Origin: Massilia niastensis DSM 21313
GTDB lineage: Bacteria > Pseudomonadota > Gammaproteobacteria > Burkholderiales > Burkholderiaceae_D
Direction of reading: 5' to 3'
DNA length: 64,000 bases
Assembly (NCBI RefSeq): GCF_000382345.1
Contig: NZ_KB908081.1
Span: 1-64,000 of the forward strand
The notes under the pieces: generated by a model
Seen by the model: only the letters and a program-made list of their open reading frames with translations
Database searches by the model: none
What the model was told of the DNA's origin: nothing
Shown here: positions 44,042 to 52,329 of the stretch, in pieces
How the letters are laid out: every line of letters begins with the position of its first letter
How positions within the stretch are numbered: position 1 is the first letter of the stretch
Translations under genes and position numbers: made by a program

Positions 44042-46447
44042 ATGACAACTTCCAAATTAACCGAGCAAACGACGCTGCCCCTCCTGCCGTTGCGCGACGT
44101 GGTCGTGTTCCCGCATATGGTGATACCTCTGTTCGTCGGTCGCCCGAAATCGATCAAGGCCCTCGAAGCCGCGATGGAGCAGGGCAAGAGCATCATGCTG
44201 GCTGCCCAGAAGGCGGCCGCCAAGGACGAACCTTCCGCCGCAGACATCTACGAGATCGGCTGCGTGGCCAACATCCTGCAAATGCTGAAGCTGCCGGACG
44301 GCACCGTGAAGGTGCTGGTCGAAGGCGCCCAGCGTGCGCGCATCGACCAGATCACCGATGCGCCAACCCACTTCGTGGCCGAACTGACCCCGGTGCAATC
44401 GGAAATCGGCGACGATTCCGAAGTCGAGGCCATGCGCCGCGCCATCGTCCAGCAGTTCGACCAGTACGTCAAACTGAACAAGAAGATCCCACCGGAGATC
44501 CTGGCGTCGCTGGCCGGCATCGACGACGCCGGCCGCCTGGCCGATACCGTGGCCGCCCACCTGCCGCTCAAGCTCGAGCAGAAGCAGGTCATCCTGGAGA
44601 TCTTCAACGTCGCCAAGCGCCTGGAGCACCTGCTCGGCCAGCTTGAAGGCGAACTCGACATCCTGCAGGTCGAAAAACGCATCCGTGGCCGCGTCAAGCG
44701 CCAGATGGAAAAATCGCAGCGCGAGTACTACCTGAACGAACAGGTCAAGGCGATCCAGAAAGAGCTGGGTGAAGGCGAAGAAGGCGCCGACATCGAAGAG
44801 CTCGAGAAGAAAGTCATCGCCGCCAAGATGCCGAAAGAGGCAATGGAAAAGGCCCAGGCCGAGATCCGCAAGCTCAAGCTGATGTCGCCGATGTCGGCCG
44901 AAGCGACCGTGGTGCGCAACTACATCGACACCCTGGTCGGCCTGCCGTGGAAAAAGAAATCGAAGGTCACCTCCGACCTCGAGAACGCCCAGAACGTGCT
45001 CGAAGCCGACCACTATGGCCTCGACAAGATCAAGGAACGCATCCTCGAGTACCTCGCGGTGCAGCAGCGCGTCGACAAGCTGAAGGCCCCGATCCTGTGC
45101 TTCGTCGGTCCTCCGGGCGTCGGCAAGACCTCGCTCGGCCAGTCGATCGCCCGCGCCACGAACCGCAAGTTCGTGCGCATGGCCCTCGGCGGCGTGCGTG
45201 ACGAGGCCGAGATCCGCGGCCACCGCCGTACCTACATCGGTTCGATGCCGGGCAAGGTGCTGCAATCGCTGGCGAAGGTCGGCGTGCGCAACCCGCTGTT
45301 CCTGCTCGACGAGATCGACAAGATGGGCGCGGACTTCCGCGGCGACCCGTCGTCGGCCCTGCTCGAGGTGCTGGACCCGGAACAGAACCACACGTTCTCG
45401 GACCACTACCTGGAAGTGGACTTCGACCTGTCGGACGTGATGTTCGTGGCGACCTCGAACTCGTTCAACATCCCGCCGGCGCTGCTCGACCGGATGGAAG
45501 TGATCCGCCTCTCGGGTTACACCGAGGACGAGAAGACCAGCATCGCGCAGCGCTACCTGCTGCCGAAGCAGGTCAAGAACAACGGCCTGAAGGAAGAGGA
45601 GATCAAGGTCGAAGAGTCCGCGATCCGCGACATCATCCGTTACTACACCCGCGAAGCCGGCGTGCGTTCGCTCGAGCGCGAAGTGTCGAAGATCTGCCGC
45701 AAGGTGGTCAAGATGCTGCTGCTGAAGAAGACCGAGAAGCGCGTCATCGTCAACGGCAAGAACCTGGACAAGTTCCTGGGCGTGCGCCGCTACGACTTCG
45801 GCGTGGCCGAGAAGGAAAACCAGATCGGCCAGGTGGTGGGTCTGGCATGGACCGAGGTGGGCGGCGACCTGCTGACCATCGAGGCGGTGAACGTGCCGGG
45901 CAAGGGCGCCATCATCCGCACCGGTACGCTGGGCGACGTGATGAAGGAATCGATCGAAGCCGCCCGCACCGTGGTGCGCAGCCGCGCGCAGCGCCTGGGC
46001 ATCAAGGGCGACGTGTTCGAGAAGACCGACATCCACATCCACGTGCCGGAAGGCGCGACGCCGAAGGACGGTCCGTCCGCGGGTATCGCGATGACCACCG
46101 CGCTGGTGTCGGTGTTCACCGGCATCCCGGTCCGCGCCGACGTGGCGATGACCGGCGAGATCACGCTGCGCGGCGAAGTGCTGCCGATCGGCGGCCTGAA
46201 AGAGAAGCTGCTGGCGGCGCATCGCGGCGGCATCAAGACGGTGCTGATCCCCGAGCAGAACGTGAAGGACCTGGCCGAGATCCCGGACAACGTCAAGAAC
46301 AAGCTCGAGATCGTGCCGGTGCGCTGGATCGAGAAGGTGCTCGAGGTCGCGCTGGAACGCCAGCCTGAAGCGCTGGTCGAGGTCCCGAGCGTCGCCGTCG
46401 CGCCGACGCCTGCCGGCGAAGGGCAGGGCGAGGTCGTCAAGCACTGA
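44042..46447 (+). CDS. lon: ATP-dependent protease Lon
   Basis: This 801-residue AAA+ protease degrades misfolded and regulatory proteins. It has the N-terminal LON domain (about 10-200, [20 protein letters not shown]), the ATPase with Walker [11 protein letters not shown] (about 357-366), and the C-terminal peptidase with catalytic Ser in [11 protein letters not shown] and Lys in [11 protein letters not shown]. The start at 44042 gives the usual N-terminus; the frame to 43925 is not used. A strong terminator follows. Confidence 0.97.
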   Translation: MTTSKLTEQTTLPLLPLRDVVVFPHMVIPLFVGRPKSIKALEAAMEQGKSIMLAAQKAAAKDEPSAADIYEIGCVANILQMLKLPDGTVKVLVEGAQRARIDQITDAPTHFVAELTPVQSEIGDDSEVEAMRRAIVQQFDQYVKLNKKIPPEILASLAGIDDAGRLADTVAAHLPLKLEQKQVILEIFNVAKRLEHLLGQLEGELDILQVEKRIRGRVKRQMEKSQREYYLNEQVKAIQKELGEGEEGADIEELEKKVIAAKMPKEAMEKAQAEIRKLKLMSPMSAEATVVRNYIDTLVGLPWKKKSKVTSDLENAQNVLEADHYGLDKIKERILEYLAVQQRVDKLKAPILCFVGPPGVGKTSLGQSIARATNRKFVRMALGGVRDEAEIRGHRRTYIGSMPGKVLQSLAKVGVRNPLFLLDEIDKMGADFRGDPSSALLEVLDPEQNHTFSDHYLEVDFDLSDVMFVATSNSFNIPPALLDRMEVIRLSGYTEDEKTSIAQRYLLPKQVKNNGLKEEEIKVEESAIRDIIRYYTREAGVRSLEREVSKICRKVVKMLLLKKTEKRVIVNGKNLDKFLGVRRYDFGVAEKENQIGQVVGLAWTEVGGDLLTIEAVNVPGKGAIIRTGTLGDVMKESIEAARTVVRSRAQRLGIKGDVFEKTDIHIHVPEGATPKDGPSAGIAMTTALVSVFTGIPVRADVAMTGEITLRGEVLPIGGLKEKLLAAHRGGIKTVLIPEQNVKDLAEIPDNVKNKLEIVPVRWIEKVLEVALERQPEALVEVPSVAVAPTPAGEGQGEVVKH

Positions 46448-46469
46448 TCGGTTTCATCGACCGCTAGAG

Positions 46470-46494
46470 CAGGCGCCTTCGGGCGCCTGTTTTT
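46470..46494 (+). terminator. intrinsic terminator after lon
   Basis: CAGGCGCC pairs with GGCGCCTG around a stable TTCG tetraloop, followed by TTTTT, 22 bases after the lon stop. It is a textbook intrinsic terminator. Confidence 0.92.
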
Positions 46495-46560
46495 ATTCGT
46501 GTGCTTCCCGCTGCGCACAGTCCAGCGACGCTTCCTGCCTGTGTCTGTAGGAGCGCAGCG

Positions 46561-46594
46561 CACCGGGGTTCCCGCCTTCGCGGGAATGACGGTG
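46561..46594. repeat. REP-like intergenic palindrome
   Basis: The lon-hupB gap (348 bases, no gene seen) holds CACCG-GGG-TTCCCGC-CTTC-GCGGGAA-TGA-CGGTG, an imperfect palindrome with a 7-bp core stem. The core GTTCCCGCCTTCGCGGGAAT is of a kind common as dispersed intergenic repeats in many proteobacteria. I see no second copy of this core in the window. Confidence 0.55.
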
Positions 46595-46705
46595 CGGCGG
46601 CAGCTGGCAGATAATGAGTGACACAGGGCGCACATTCAGTCGAGCTATCGCCGGCGCCAGCCATCGATGCATCAGCACAACCGAGGAAGCCCTCAATCCT
46701 TGTGC

Positions 46706-46734
46706 TTGACATACGAATGTTGCCCTTGTTTAAT
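46706..46734 (+). promoter_or_regulatory. sigma-70 promoter of the HU gene
   Basis: A consensus TTGACA (46706-46711), a 17-base spacer and TTTAAT (46729-46734) lie 61 bases before the GTG start of the HU gene. This is the best consensus promoter in the window and suits a highly expressed gene. Confidence 0.78.
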
Positions 46735-46795
46735 ACGCGCTGCACTTTTGCAGGACGGCGCCCCGGGCGTCAAGAATGGATAAACGAGGAAACGA

Positions 46796-47068
46796 GTGAA
46801 CAAGACAGAACTGATCGAAGAAATCGCGAAGTCCGCGGACATTACGAAGGCCTCGGCGACGCGCGCACTCGACGCCATGATCGAAGCCGTTACCGAAAGC
46901 CTGAAGAAGAACGACAGCGTCACGCTGGTCGGCTTCGGCACCTTCACGGTGGGCGAGCGTGCCGCACGCACCGGCCGCGATCCGCGTACCAAGGAACCGA
47001 TCAAGATCAAGGCCGCCAAGGTTCCGAAATTTAAGGCTGGTAAAGCTCTAAAAGATGCTGTAAACTAA
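46796..47068 (+). CDS. hupB: HU-family DNA-binding protein
   Basis: This 90-residue histone-like protein bends and compacts DNA as a dimer. It has the typical start [39 protein letters not shown] in the DNA-binding arm, and the [21 protein letters not shown] end. Translation starts at GTG with GAGGA six bases upstream. Location after lon and before tRNA-Asp and ppiD matches the order found in other proteobacteria. Confidence 0.95.
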   Translation: MNKTELIEEIAKSADITKASATRALDAMIEAVTESLKKNDSVTLVGFGTFTVGERAARTGRDPRTKEPIKIKAAKVPKFKAGKALKDAVN

Positions 47069-47074
47069 TGCCTT

Positions 47075-47094
47075 CTTCGCGGTGACTCGCGAAG
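47075..47094 (+). other. 7-bp hairpin after hupB
   Basis: CTTCGCG pairs with CGCGAAG around GTGACT, 6 bases after the hupB stop. No T-run follows, so it may protect the mRNA 3' end rather than terminate. Confidence 0.4.
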
Positions 47095-47222
47095 GGCAGT
47101 AGCAAGATGGTGCCTGGTGATGTCATGAGCGTTCCCTGTTTCGGGAAAGCTTGAAATAACCAGGCGCGAAGCTGGGTCTCTCGGCTTCAACCGTCCTGAT
47201 GCGCATTGAAGTGTTTTTTGCT

Positions 47223-47299
47223 GGAGCGGTAGTTCAGTTGGTTAGAATACCGGCCTGTCACGCCGGGGGTCGCGGGTTCGAGCCCCGTCCGCTCCGCCA
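47223..47299 (+). tRNA. tRNA-Asp (anticodon GTC), copy 1
   Basis: A 77-base tRNA with acceptor stem GGAGCGG / CCGCTCC, discriminator G and encoded CCA. The anticodon stem CCGGC / GCCGG holds loop CTGTCAC, anticodon GTC. It is identical to the second copy 22 bases downstream. Confidence 0.98.
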
Positions 47300-47321
47300 A
47301 CAAAAAACATGACAAGAATCT

Positions 47322-47398
47322 GGAGCGGTAGTTCAGTTGGTTAGAATACCGGCCTGTCACGCCGGGGGTCGCGGGTTCGAGCCCCGTCCGCTCCGCCA
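47322..47398 (+). tRNA. tRNA-Asp (anticodon GTC), copy 2
   Basis: The sequence is identical over all 77 bases to copy 1, which starts 99 bases upstream. The two probably form one transcript ended by the hairpin at 47449. Exact identity shows recent duplication or gene conversion. Confidence 0.98.
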
Positions 47399-47448
47399 GA
47401 ATTCAGTAGTACTGGAGTTAGCCCTTCGGGTGGGCTCCAGGCAGAAGG

Positions 47449-47475
47449 GGCGAACGAAAGTTCGCCTTTTTTTTT
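47449..47475 (+). terminator. intrinsic terminator of the tRNA-Asp unit
   Basis: GGCGAAC pairs with GTTCGCC around a GAAA tetraloop, followed by nine T residues. It lies 51 bases after the second tRNA and 42 bases before the ppiD start. Confidence 0.93.
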
Positions 47476-47516
47476 AACTGTGCTGTTAAAGCATTTTCAA
47501 CCTTGAATGGCTGACC

Positions 47517-49436
47517 ATGTTTGAATTTGTTCGTGAAAACAAGCGGGTGATGCAGGGCTTGCTGCTGGTGCTGATCGTGCCGTCGTTCGTCTTCGTCGGT
47601 ATCGAGAGCTACCAGGACCGCGGCGACGCGGCCAATGGCGTGGCGACCGTCGCCGGCCAGAAGGTCACCCAGCAGGAATGGGACGAAGCCCAGCGCCGCC
47701 AGATCGACCAGGCCCGCCAGGCCATGGGTCCGCAGTTCGACCAGAAGATGTTCGAGACGCCGGAAGCCAAGCAGTCGATCCTGAACAGCCTGGTGGCCGA
47801 ACGCGCCATCGGCGCCGAGATCGCCCGTGCCCACATGAACGTGAGCGACGCGACGCTGCAGAAGACCATCATGGACATCCAGGCCTTCCGCAAGCCGGAC
47901 GGCAGCTTCGACATGGAGCAGTACAAGGCCGCGCTGGCGGCCCAGGGCATGACCCCGGCGATGTTCGACGCGCGCCTGCGCCGCGACCTGACCATCCAGC
48001 AGCTGTCCGGTTCGATCCAGGCCACCGCGTTCGCGCCGCGCTCGGTCGCCGCACGCCTGTCGGACATCAACGACCAGGAACGCGAAGTCCAGGAAGTCCT
48101 GTTCCCGGTCGCGACCTACCTGCCGCAGGTGAAGGTCACCGACGAGATGGTCAAGGCCTACTACGAGAAGAACGCGCAGCTGTTCCAGATCCCGGAACAG
48201 GTGAAGGCGGAATACGTGGTGTTCGATCCGGCCGTGGTGGAAAGCCAGGTCCAGGTGACCGACGCCGAGCTGACCGAGTACTACAACAAGAACCTGAAGA
48301 GCTTCACGACGCCTGAGCAGCGCAGCGCGAGCCACATCCTGATCAACGCGCCGCGCGACGCCAAGCCGGCCGACCAGGCTGCGGCCAAGGCCAAGGCGGA
48401 AGCCGTGCTGGCCGAAGTGCGCAAGAACCCGGCGAACTTCGCCGCGATCGCCAAGGCGCAGTCGCAGGACACTGGCTCGGCCCAGGCGGGCGGCGACCTC
48501 GGCGTGGTCGAGAAGGGCCTGTTCGTCAAGCCGGTCGAAGACGTGATCTACGCGCTGAAGGAAGGCGAGATCAGCGGCGTGGTGCAGTCCGAGTTCGGCT
48601 ACCACGTGATCAAGGTCACGGCGGTGAAGCCGGCGGCCCAGAAGGCGCTGGAGGCGGCGAAGGACGAGATCGCGGCCGAGCTGAAGAAGCAGAAGATGTC
48701 GAAGAAGTATTCGGAACTGGCCGAGGTGTTCAGCAACACCGTGTATGAGCAGGCCGACAGCCTGAAGCCGGTGGCCGACAAGCTGGGCCTGAAGATCCAG
48801 ACCGTCGACAACCTGACCCGCAAGCCGAATCCGGCCCTGGGCCAGGCGCCGTTCAACAACGAGAAGTTCCTGGCCGCGCTGTTCGGCACGGACGCGGTGA
48901 AGAACAAGCGCAACACCGAAGCGGTGGAAGTGGCGCCGAGCGTGCTGGTCGCCGGCCGCGTGACCGAGTTCCGCCCGGCCTCGAAGCGTCCGCTGGCTGA
49001 AGTCGATGCCGCGATCCGCCAGCGCGTGAGCCTGGAAGAAGCTGCGCGCCTGGCGCGCGTGGCCGGCGAAGCGAAGCTGAACGCCGCCAAGGCGGCGGGC
49101 GATGCGGCCGGTTTCGGCGAAGCGAAACTCGTCTCGCGCACCAAGGAGCCGGGCATCAATCCGACCGCGGCGCTGGCCGTGCTGAAGGCCGATGTCAGCA
49201 AGCTGCCGGCCTACGTGGGCGTCGAGCTGCCGGGCCAGGGCTATGGCGTGTACCGCATCGGCAAGGTGGCGCAAACCGCCCAGCCTGACCAGGCGCGCCG
49301 CAAGCAGGAAGCGGAACAGATCGGCACCATCGTGGGCCAGCAGGAGATGTTCAACTACATCGAAGCGCTGAAGGTGAAGGCCAAGGCCAAGGTCAATGTG
49401 AAGGCTGCGGACCTCGGCAACCAGGCCAGCCAGTAA
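47517..49436 (+). CDS. ppiD: periplasmic folding chaperone PpiD (parvulin-type)
   Basis: This 639-residue protein is anchored to the inner membrane by an N-terminal helix (about 12-30, VMQGLLLVLIVPSFVFVGI) with its body in the periplasm near the Sec channel. A SurA-like N-terminal region is followed by a parvulin domain (about 265-360, RSASHILINAPRD to FGYHVIKVTAVKP). It assists outer-membrane and secreted protein folding. The last 38 bases are part of a direct repeat found again at 49819. Confidence 0.93.
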   Translation: MFEFVRENKRVMQGLLLVLIVPSFVFVGIESYQDRGDAANGVATVAGQKVTQQEWDEAQRRQIDQARQAMGPQFDQKMFETPEAKQSILNSLVAERAIGAEIARAHMNVSDATLQKTIMDIQAFRKPDGSFDMEQYKAALAAQGMTPAMFDARLRRDLTIQQLSGSIQATAFAPRSVAARLSDINDQEREVQEVLFPVATYLPQVKVTDEMVKAYYEKNAQLFQIPEQVKAEYVVFDPAVVESQVQVTDAELTEYYNKNLKSFTTPEQRSASHILINAPRDAKPADQAAAKAKAEAVLAEVRKNPANFAAIAKAQSQDTGSAQAGGDLGVVEKGLFVKPVEDVIYALKEGEISGVVQSEFGYHVIKVTAVKPAAQKALEAAKDEIAAELKKQKMSKKYSELAEVFSNTVYEQADSLKPVADKLGLKIQTVDNLTRKPNPALGQAPFNNEKFLAALFGTDAVKNKRNTEAVEVAPSVLVAGRVTEFRPASKRPLAEVDAAIRQRVSLEEAARLARVAGEAKLNAAKAAGDAAGFGEAKLVSRTKEPGINPTAALAVLKADVSKLPAYVGVELPGQGYGVYRIGKVAQTAQPDQARRKQEAEQIGTIVGQQEMFNYIEALKVKAKAKVNVKAADLGNQASQ

Positions 49437-49453
49437 GCGGTTCGCCTGAAGGC

Positions 49454-49489
49454 AAAAAGCCCGGCTGCGTGAGCAGGCCGGGCTTTTTT
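49454..49489 (+). terminator. intrinsic terminator after ppiD
   Basis: AAAAGCCCGGC pairs with GCCGGGCTTTT with an 11-base loop, followed by T residues. It lies 18 bases after the ppiD stop. A near copy stands at 49873-49913. Confidence 0.85.
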
Positions 49490-49503
49490 ATTTGCGTGCC
49501 TGT

Positions 49504-49558
49504 TCAGGCCGCGCGCAAGGCCTCCACCGCCGCCACGAAATCGCTCTCCGCGATATCG
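49504..49558 (-). pseudogene. remnant of the selU 3' end
   Basis: Read leftwards this piece encodes DIAESDFVAAVEALRAA and a stop, matching the last residues DIAESDFVAAAKALHAA of the intact SelU. Nothing upstream of it belongs to selU, so it is a non-functional fragment left by the duplication of this gene border. Confidence 0.8.
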
Positions 49559-49569
49559 TCCGGAGATCC

Positions 49570-49806
49570 GGCATTCAGGGTCAGATCTGTCATTCGGACA
49601 GCGACGCATAATCCTTGCGAAATGTCAGAACGATTTTAAATATGCTGCGACTTATTTTTCCTCTTCCCGACATTGTCGGCGGTGCGTGGGTTGCGGTGAA
49701 GAATGCGAGCCGAGTAATGATGAGTTTGGGATAAACAAACCAGCATTTTGAGATTGAGCAAAGGTGCTCGATCGGTGTCCGAATGACAGACCTGACCCTG
49801 AATGCC
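49570..49806. mobile_element. MITE-like element with 31-bp terminal inverted repeats
   Basis: A 237-base element is bounded by inverted repeats: 49570-49600 (starting GGCATTCAGGGTCAG) and 49776-49806 (ending CTGACCCTGAATGCC in the complementary sense), with one mismatch. The interior has no coding frame of note and is A/T-richer than the flanks. Such short, non-coding, inverted-repeat units are typically mobilised by a transposase encoded elsewhere; a REP/RAYT-type origin is also possible. It lies between the two copies of the direct repeat. Confidence 0.65.
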
Positions 49807-49818
49807 GCAAGCTTGAAT

Positions 49819-49980
49819 TGAAGGCTGCGGGTCGCGGTAACCAGGAGAAGCAGTCAGCGGTTCGCCTGATGGAAAAAAGCCCGGCTGCGCGGGCAGGCCG
49901 GGCTTTCTTTTTATTTGTGCGCGGTTCAGGCCGCGTGCAAGGCCTTCGCCGCCGCCACGAAATCGCTCTCCGCGATATCG
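49819..49980. repeat. direct repeat, right copy (ppiD remnant - terminator - selU end)
   Basis: The first 40 bases resemble the ppiD end but with changes that remove the stop codon; the middle holds a second terminator hairpin with AAAGCCCGGC / GCCGGGCTTT and T-run (49873-49913); the last 55 bases are the true selU 3' end. See the left copy at 49399. Confidence 0.85.
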
Positions 49981-50981
49981 CTCAGCTCCAGCACTTCCGC
50001 CTTGGCATACTGCACGAAATTCCGATCGATCGAGCGCAGGTAGGCGGGGTCGTAGTGTTCCACCAGAAGCTGGTCGACCAGCTCCGCCATCGCCCCGCCG
50101 GTAGCCATCTGCTGCCAGGCCTCGATCCTGGCCCGTCCATGCAACTGCACCAGGTGCGCCAGCTGCCCGTTGAGCGCCGCGGGATCCGCACAGAAGTGCT
50201 GGTAATCCTCCATCAGCAGGCGCACCCGGTTCGGACGCGACAGGTTCACGGCGATGCAGGGCGAAGCCCGCATGCGCTCCATCACCGCGTCCGGTACCCG
50301 CAGGTTGCCGACCTTCTTGCTCTCGGATTCGACGAATACCGGCCTGGCCGGATCGAAGCGGCGCAGCTTGTCCCACATCCGGCTCTCGAACATCTTCTGG
50401 GACGGCTGCGGCTCGTTCGGCAGATGGCCCAGCACCGAGCCGCGGTGGGCGGCCAGGCGTTCCAGGTCCAGCACCTGGGCGCCGATGCGGTCCAGCGTCT
50501 CCAGCAGCCGGCTCTTGCCGCTGCCCGTGGTGCCGCACACCACCCGGAACTGCAGCGCGGGCGGGCTCTCCAGCGCCGCGCTCACGTGCGCGCGGTAGGC
50601 CTTGTAGCCGCCGTCGAGCTGCACCACCGGCCAGCCGACGCGCGCCAGGATGTGCGCCATCGAGCCGCTGCGGTTGCCGCCGCGCCAGCAGTAGACCAGC
50701 GGCTTCCACTCGCGCGGCTTGTCGGCGAACAGGGTGTCGATGTAGCGCGCGATGTTGTGCGCCACGATCGGCGCGCCGAGCTTCTTCGCTTCGAACGCGC
50801 CGACCTGCTTGTACATGGTGCCGACCCGGATGCGCTCCTCGTCGTTCAGTACCGGGCAGTTGATCGCGCCCGGGATGTGGTCGAGCGCGTATTCCGACTC
50901 GCTGCGGGCGTCGATGATGGTGTCGAACTGGTCGAGCTCGGGAAGGATGTCGGCGAAGCCCAGGATGGCGGGATATTTCAT
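49926..50981 (-). CDS. selU: tRNA 2-selenouridine synthase
   Basis: This 351-residue enzyme (also called MnmH) replaces the sulfur of 2-thiouridine at the wobble position of some tRNAs with selenium through a geranylated intermediate. It has an N-terminal rhodanese domain with Cys98 in LVYCWRGGNRSGS and a P-loop GTTGSGKS at 150-157. The start overlaps the esterase gene stop by 4 bases. No selD gene is in view. Its 3' end is part of a duplicated junction. Confidence 0.93.
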   Translation of the reverse strand: MKYPAILGFADILPELDQFDTIIDARSESEYALDHIPGAINCPVLNDEERIRVGTMYKQVGAFEAKKLGAPIVAHNIARYIDTLFADKPREWKPLVYCWRGGNRSGSMAHILARVGWPVVQLDGGYKAYRAHVSAALESPPALQFRVVCGTTGSGKSRLLETLDRIGAQVLDLERLAAHRGSVLGHLPNEPQPSQKMFESRMWDKLRRFDPARPVFVESESKKVGNLRVPDAVMERMRASPCIAVNLSRPNRVRLLMEDYQHFCADPAALNGQLAHLVQLHGRARIEAWQQMATGGAMAELVDQLLVEHYDPAYLRSIDRNFVQYAKAEVLELSDIAESDFVAAAKALHAA

Positions 50982-51607
50982 TGTTTCTTGAGTAGTGGCG
51001 CGAATTGCGGCCAGATGTTGGAGAGGATGATGGGGTGGGCGTCGGCGGTCGGATGCAGGCGGTCCTGCTGGAACAGCGTGGGCTTGTCGGCCACGCCTTC
51101 GAGCATGAAGGGCACCAGCGGCGACCTGGTCTCGCTCGACACGGTCTTGAACATGCCGAAGAAGCGCTCGGTGTAGGCGCGCCCGTAGTTGGGCGGCATG
51201 CGCATGCCGACCAGCAGCACCCGGGCTTCCTTCTGCTGCGCCATCGAGATCATGGAGCGCAGGTTGGCTTCCGCCGAGGCCACCGGCAGGCCGCGCAGGC
51301 CGTCGTTGGCGCCGAGTTCGATGACCACGATGTCGGGACGATGCTGGCCGAGCAGGGCGGGCAGGCGCGCGCGGCCCCCGCTGGTGGTCTCGCCGCTGAT
51401 GCTGGCGTTGACCACCCTGGCGTCGATCTTCTCGGCTTTCAGCTTCTGTTCGAGCAGGGAGACCCAGCCGCTTCCGCGCGCGATGCCGTATTCGGCCGAC
51501 AGGCTGTCTCCCACCACGAGCACCGTTTTTGGTGCAGAATAGGCGCTCGCCGACGCAGCCAGCGTCAAGAGTGCGCCGACAGACAACTTTTTAAGTAAAA
51601 CAAGCAT
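50978..51607 (-). CDS. tesA: periplasmic arylesterase / lysophospholipase (TesA-like, SGNH)
   Basis: This 209-residue SGNH hydrolase has a signal peptide (about 1-24) and the four blocks: Ser35 in VVGDSLSAEYG, Gly in NASISGETTSGG, Asn in ELGANDGLRG, and the His in QDRLHPTADAHP. It is the TesA/ApeA family that cleaves short esters and acyl-CoA in vitro. Its ATG overlaps the ATG of the divergent ABC ATPase within the four bases CATG. It is coupled to selU by a 4-base overlap. Confidence 0.9.
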   Translation of the reverse strand: MLVLLKKLSVGALLTLAASASAYSAPKTVLVVGDSLSAEYGIARGSGWVSLLEQKLKAEKIDARVVNASISGETTSGGRARLPALLGQHRPDIVVIELGANDGLRGLPVASAEANLRSMISMAQQKEARVLLVGMRMPPNYGRAYTERFFGMFKTVSSETRSPLVPFMLEGVADKPTLFQQDRLHPTADAHPIILSNIWPQFAPLLKKQ

Positions 51608-52325
51608 GCGTGATAATCCCGAGGCTTCGAAAAATGATGGCAGCACCGATGCACAGCGACCGCCCGCCATCGCGGTAAGCGGCCTGTCGAAGAAGGTGGC
51701 GGACGCCAGCGGCGAACTCACCATCCTGCAAGACATCGATTTTACCGTGCAACCGGCCGAAACGCTCGCGCTCGTCGGCGCCTCCGGCTCCGGCAAGTCG
51801 ACCCTGCTCGGCCTCCTGGCCGGCCTCGATACGCCCTCGTCCGGCAAGGTCGTGCTCGACGGCACCGATATCTTCGCCCTCGACGAGGATGGCCGCGCCG
51901 CCTTCCGCAAGGCCAAGCTGGGATTCGTGTTCCAGTCTTTCCAGTTGCTGGCCCACCTGAATGCGCTCGAAAACGTGATGCTGCCGCTCGAACTGCGCGG
52001 CGACGACGCGGCGCGCGAGAAGGCCGCCGAAATGCTCGGCCGCGTCGGCCTGTCGAGCCGCCTGAAGCACTATCCGAAATACCTGTCGGGCGGCGAACAG
52101 CAGCGCGTCGCGCTGGCCCGTGCCTTCGTCACCGAACCGCCGCTGCTGTTCGCCGACGAACCGACCGGCAGCCTCGATGCGGCCACCGGCGAATCCATCA
52201 TCCAGCTGATGTTCGAACTCAATCGCGAGCGCGGCTCGACCCTGGTCCTGGTCACCCACGACCCGGCCATGGCGGCGCGCTGCGGCCGCACCCTCACCAT
52301 CGCCGCCGGCCGCCTGGCCGTGTGA
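51606..52325 (+). CDS. ABC transporter ATPase (YbbA/LolD-type)
   Basis: This 239-residue ATPase has Walker A GASGSGKSTLLG (about 60-71), the Q-loop in FVFQSFQLL, signature LSGGEQQRVALARA and Walker B LLFADEPTGSLD. It is of the MacB/LolD/YbbA class that works with FtsX-like permeases. In E. coli ybbA is also divergent from tesA and followed by the permease gene ybbP, but here the following gene is nnr on the other strand. The start codon overlaps that of tesA. Confidence 0.9.
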   Translation: MRDNPEASKNDGSTDAQRPPAIAVSGLSKKVADASGELTILQDIDFTVQPAETLALVGASGSGKSTLLGLLAGLDTPSSGKVVLDGTDIFALDEDGRAAFRKAKLGFVFQSFQLLAHLNALENVMLPLELRGDDAAREKAAEMLGRVGLSSRLKHYPKYLSGGEQQRVALARAFVTEPPLLFADEPTGSLDAATGESIIQLMFELNRERGSTLVLVTHDPAMAARCGRTLTIAAGRLAV

Positions 52326-52329
52326 CGCC

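Larger units (their letters stand above)
49399..49558. repeat. direct repeat, left copy (ppiD end - terminator - selU end)
   Basis: This 160-base stretch spans the last ppiD codons, the ppiD terminator and a decayed copy of the selU 3' end. It recurs in the same orientation at 49819-49980 about 420 bases on, with scattered substitutions. The left copy has the intact ppiD end; the right copy has the intact selU end. The 240-base interval between them is mostly occupied by an inverted-repeat element. Confidence 0.85.

Noticed and set aside
49636-50709. Open frame overlapping selU on the same strand in another phase
   Set aside because: SelU is convincing with rhodanese and P-loop motifs; the other phase lacks any domain and runs into the MITE-like region.
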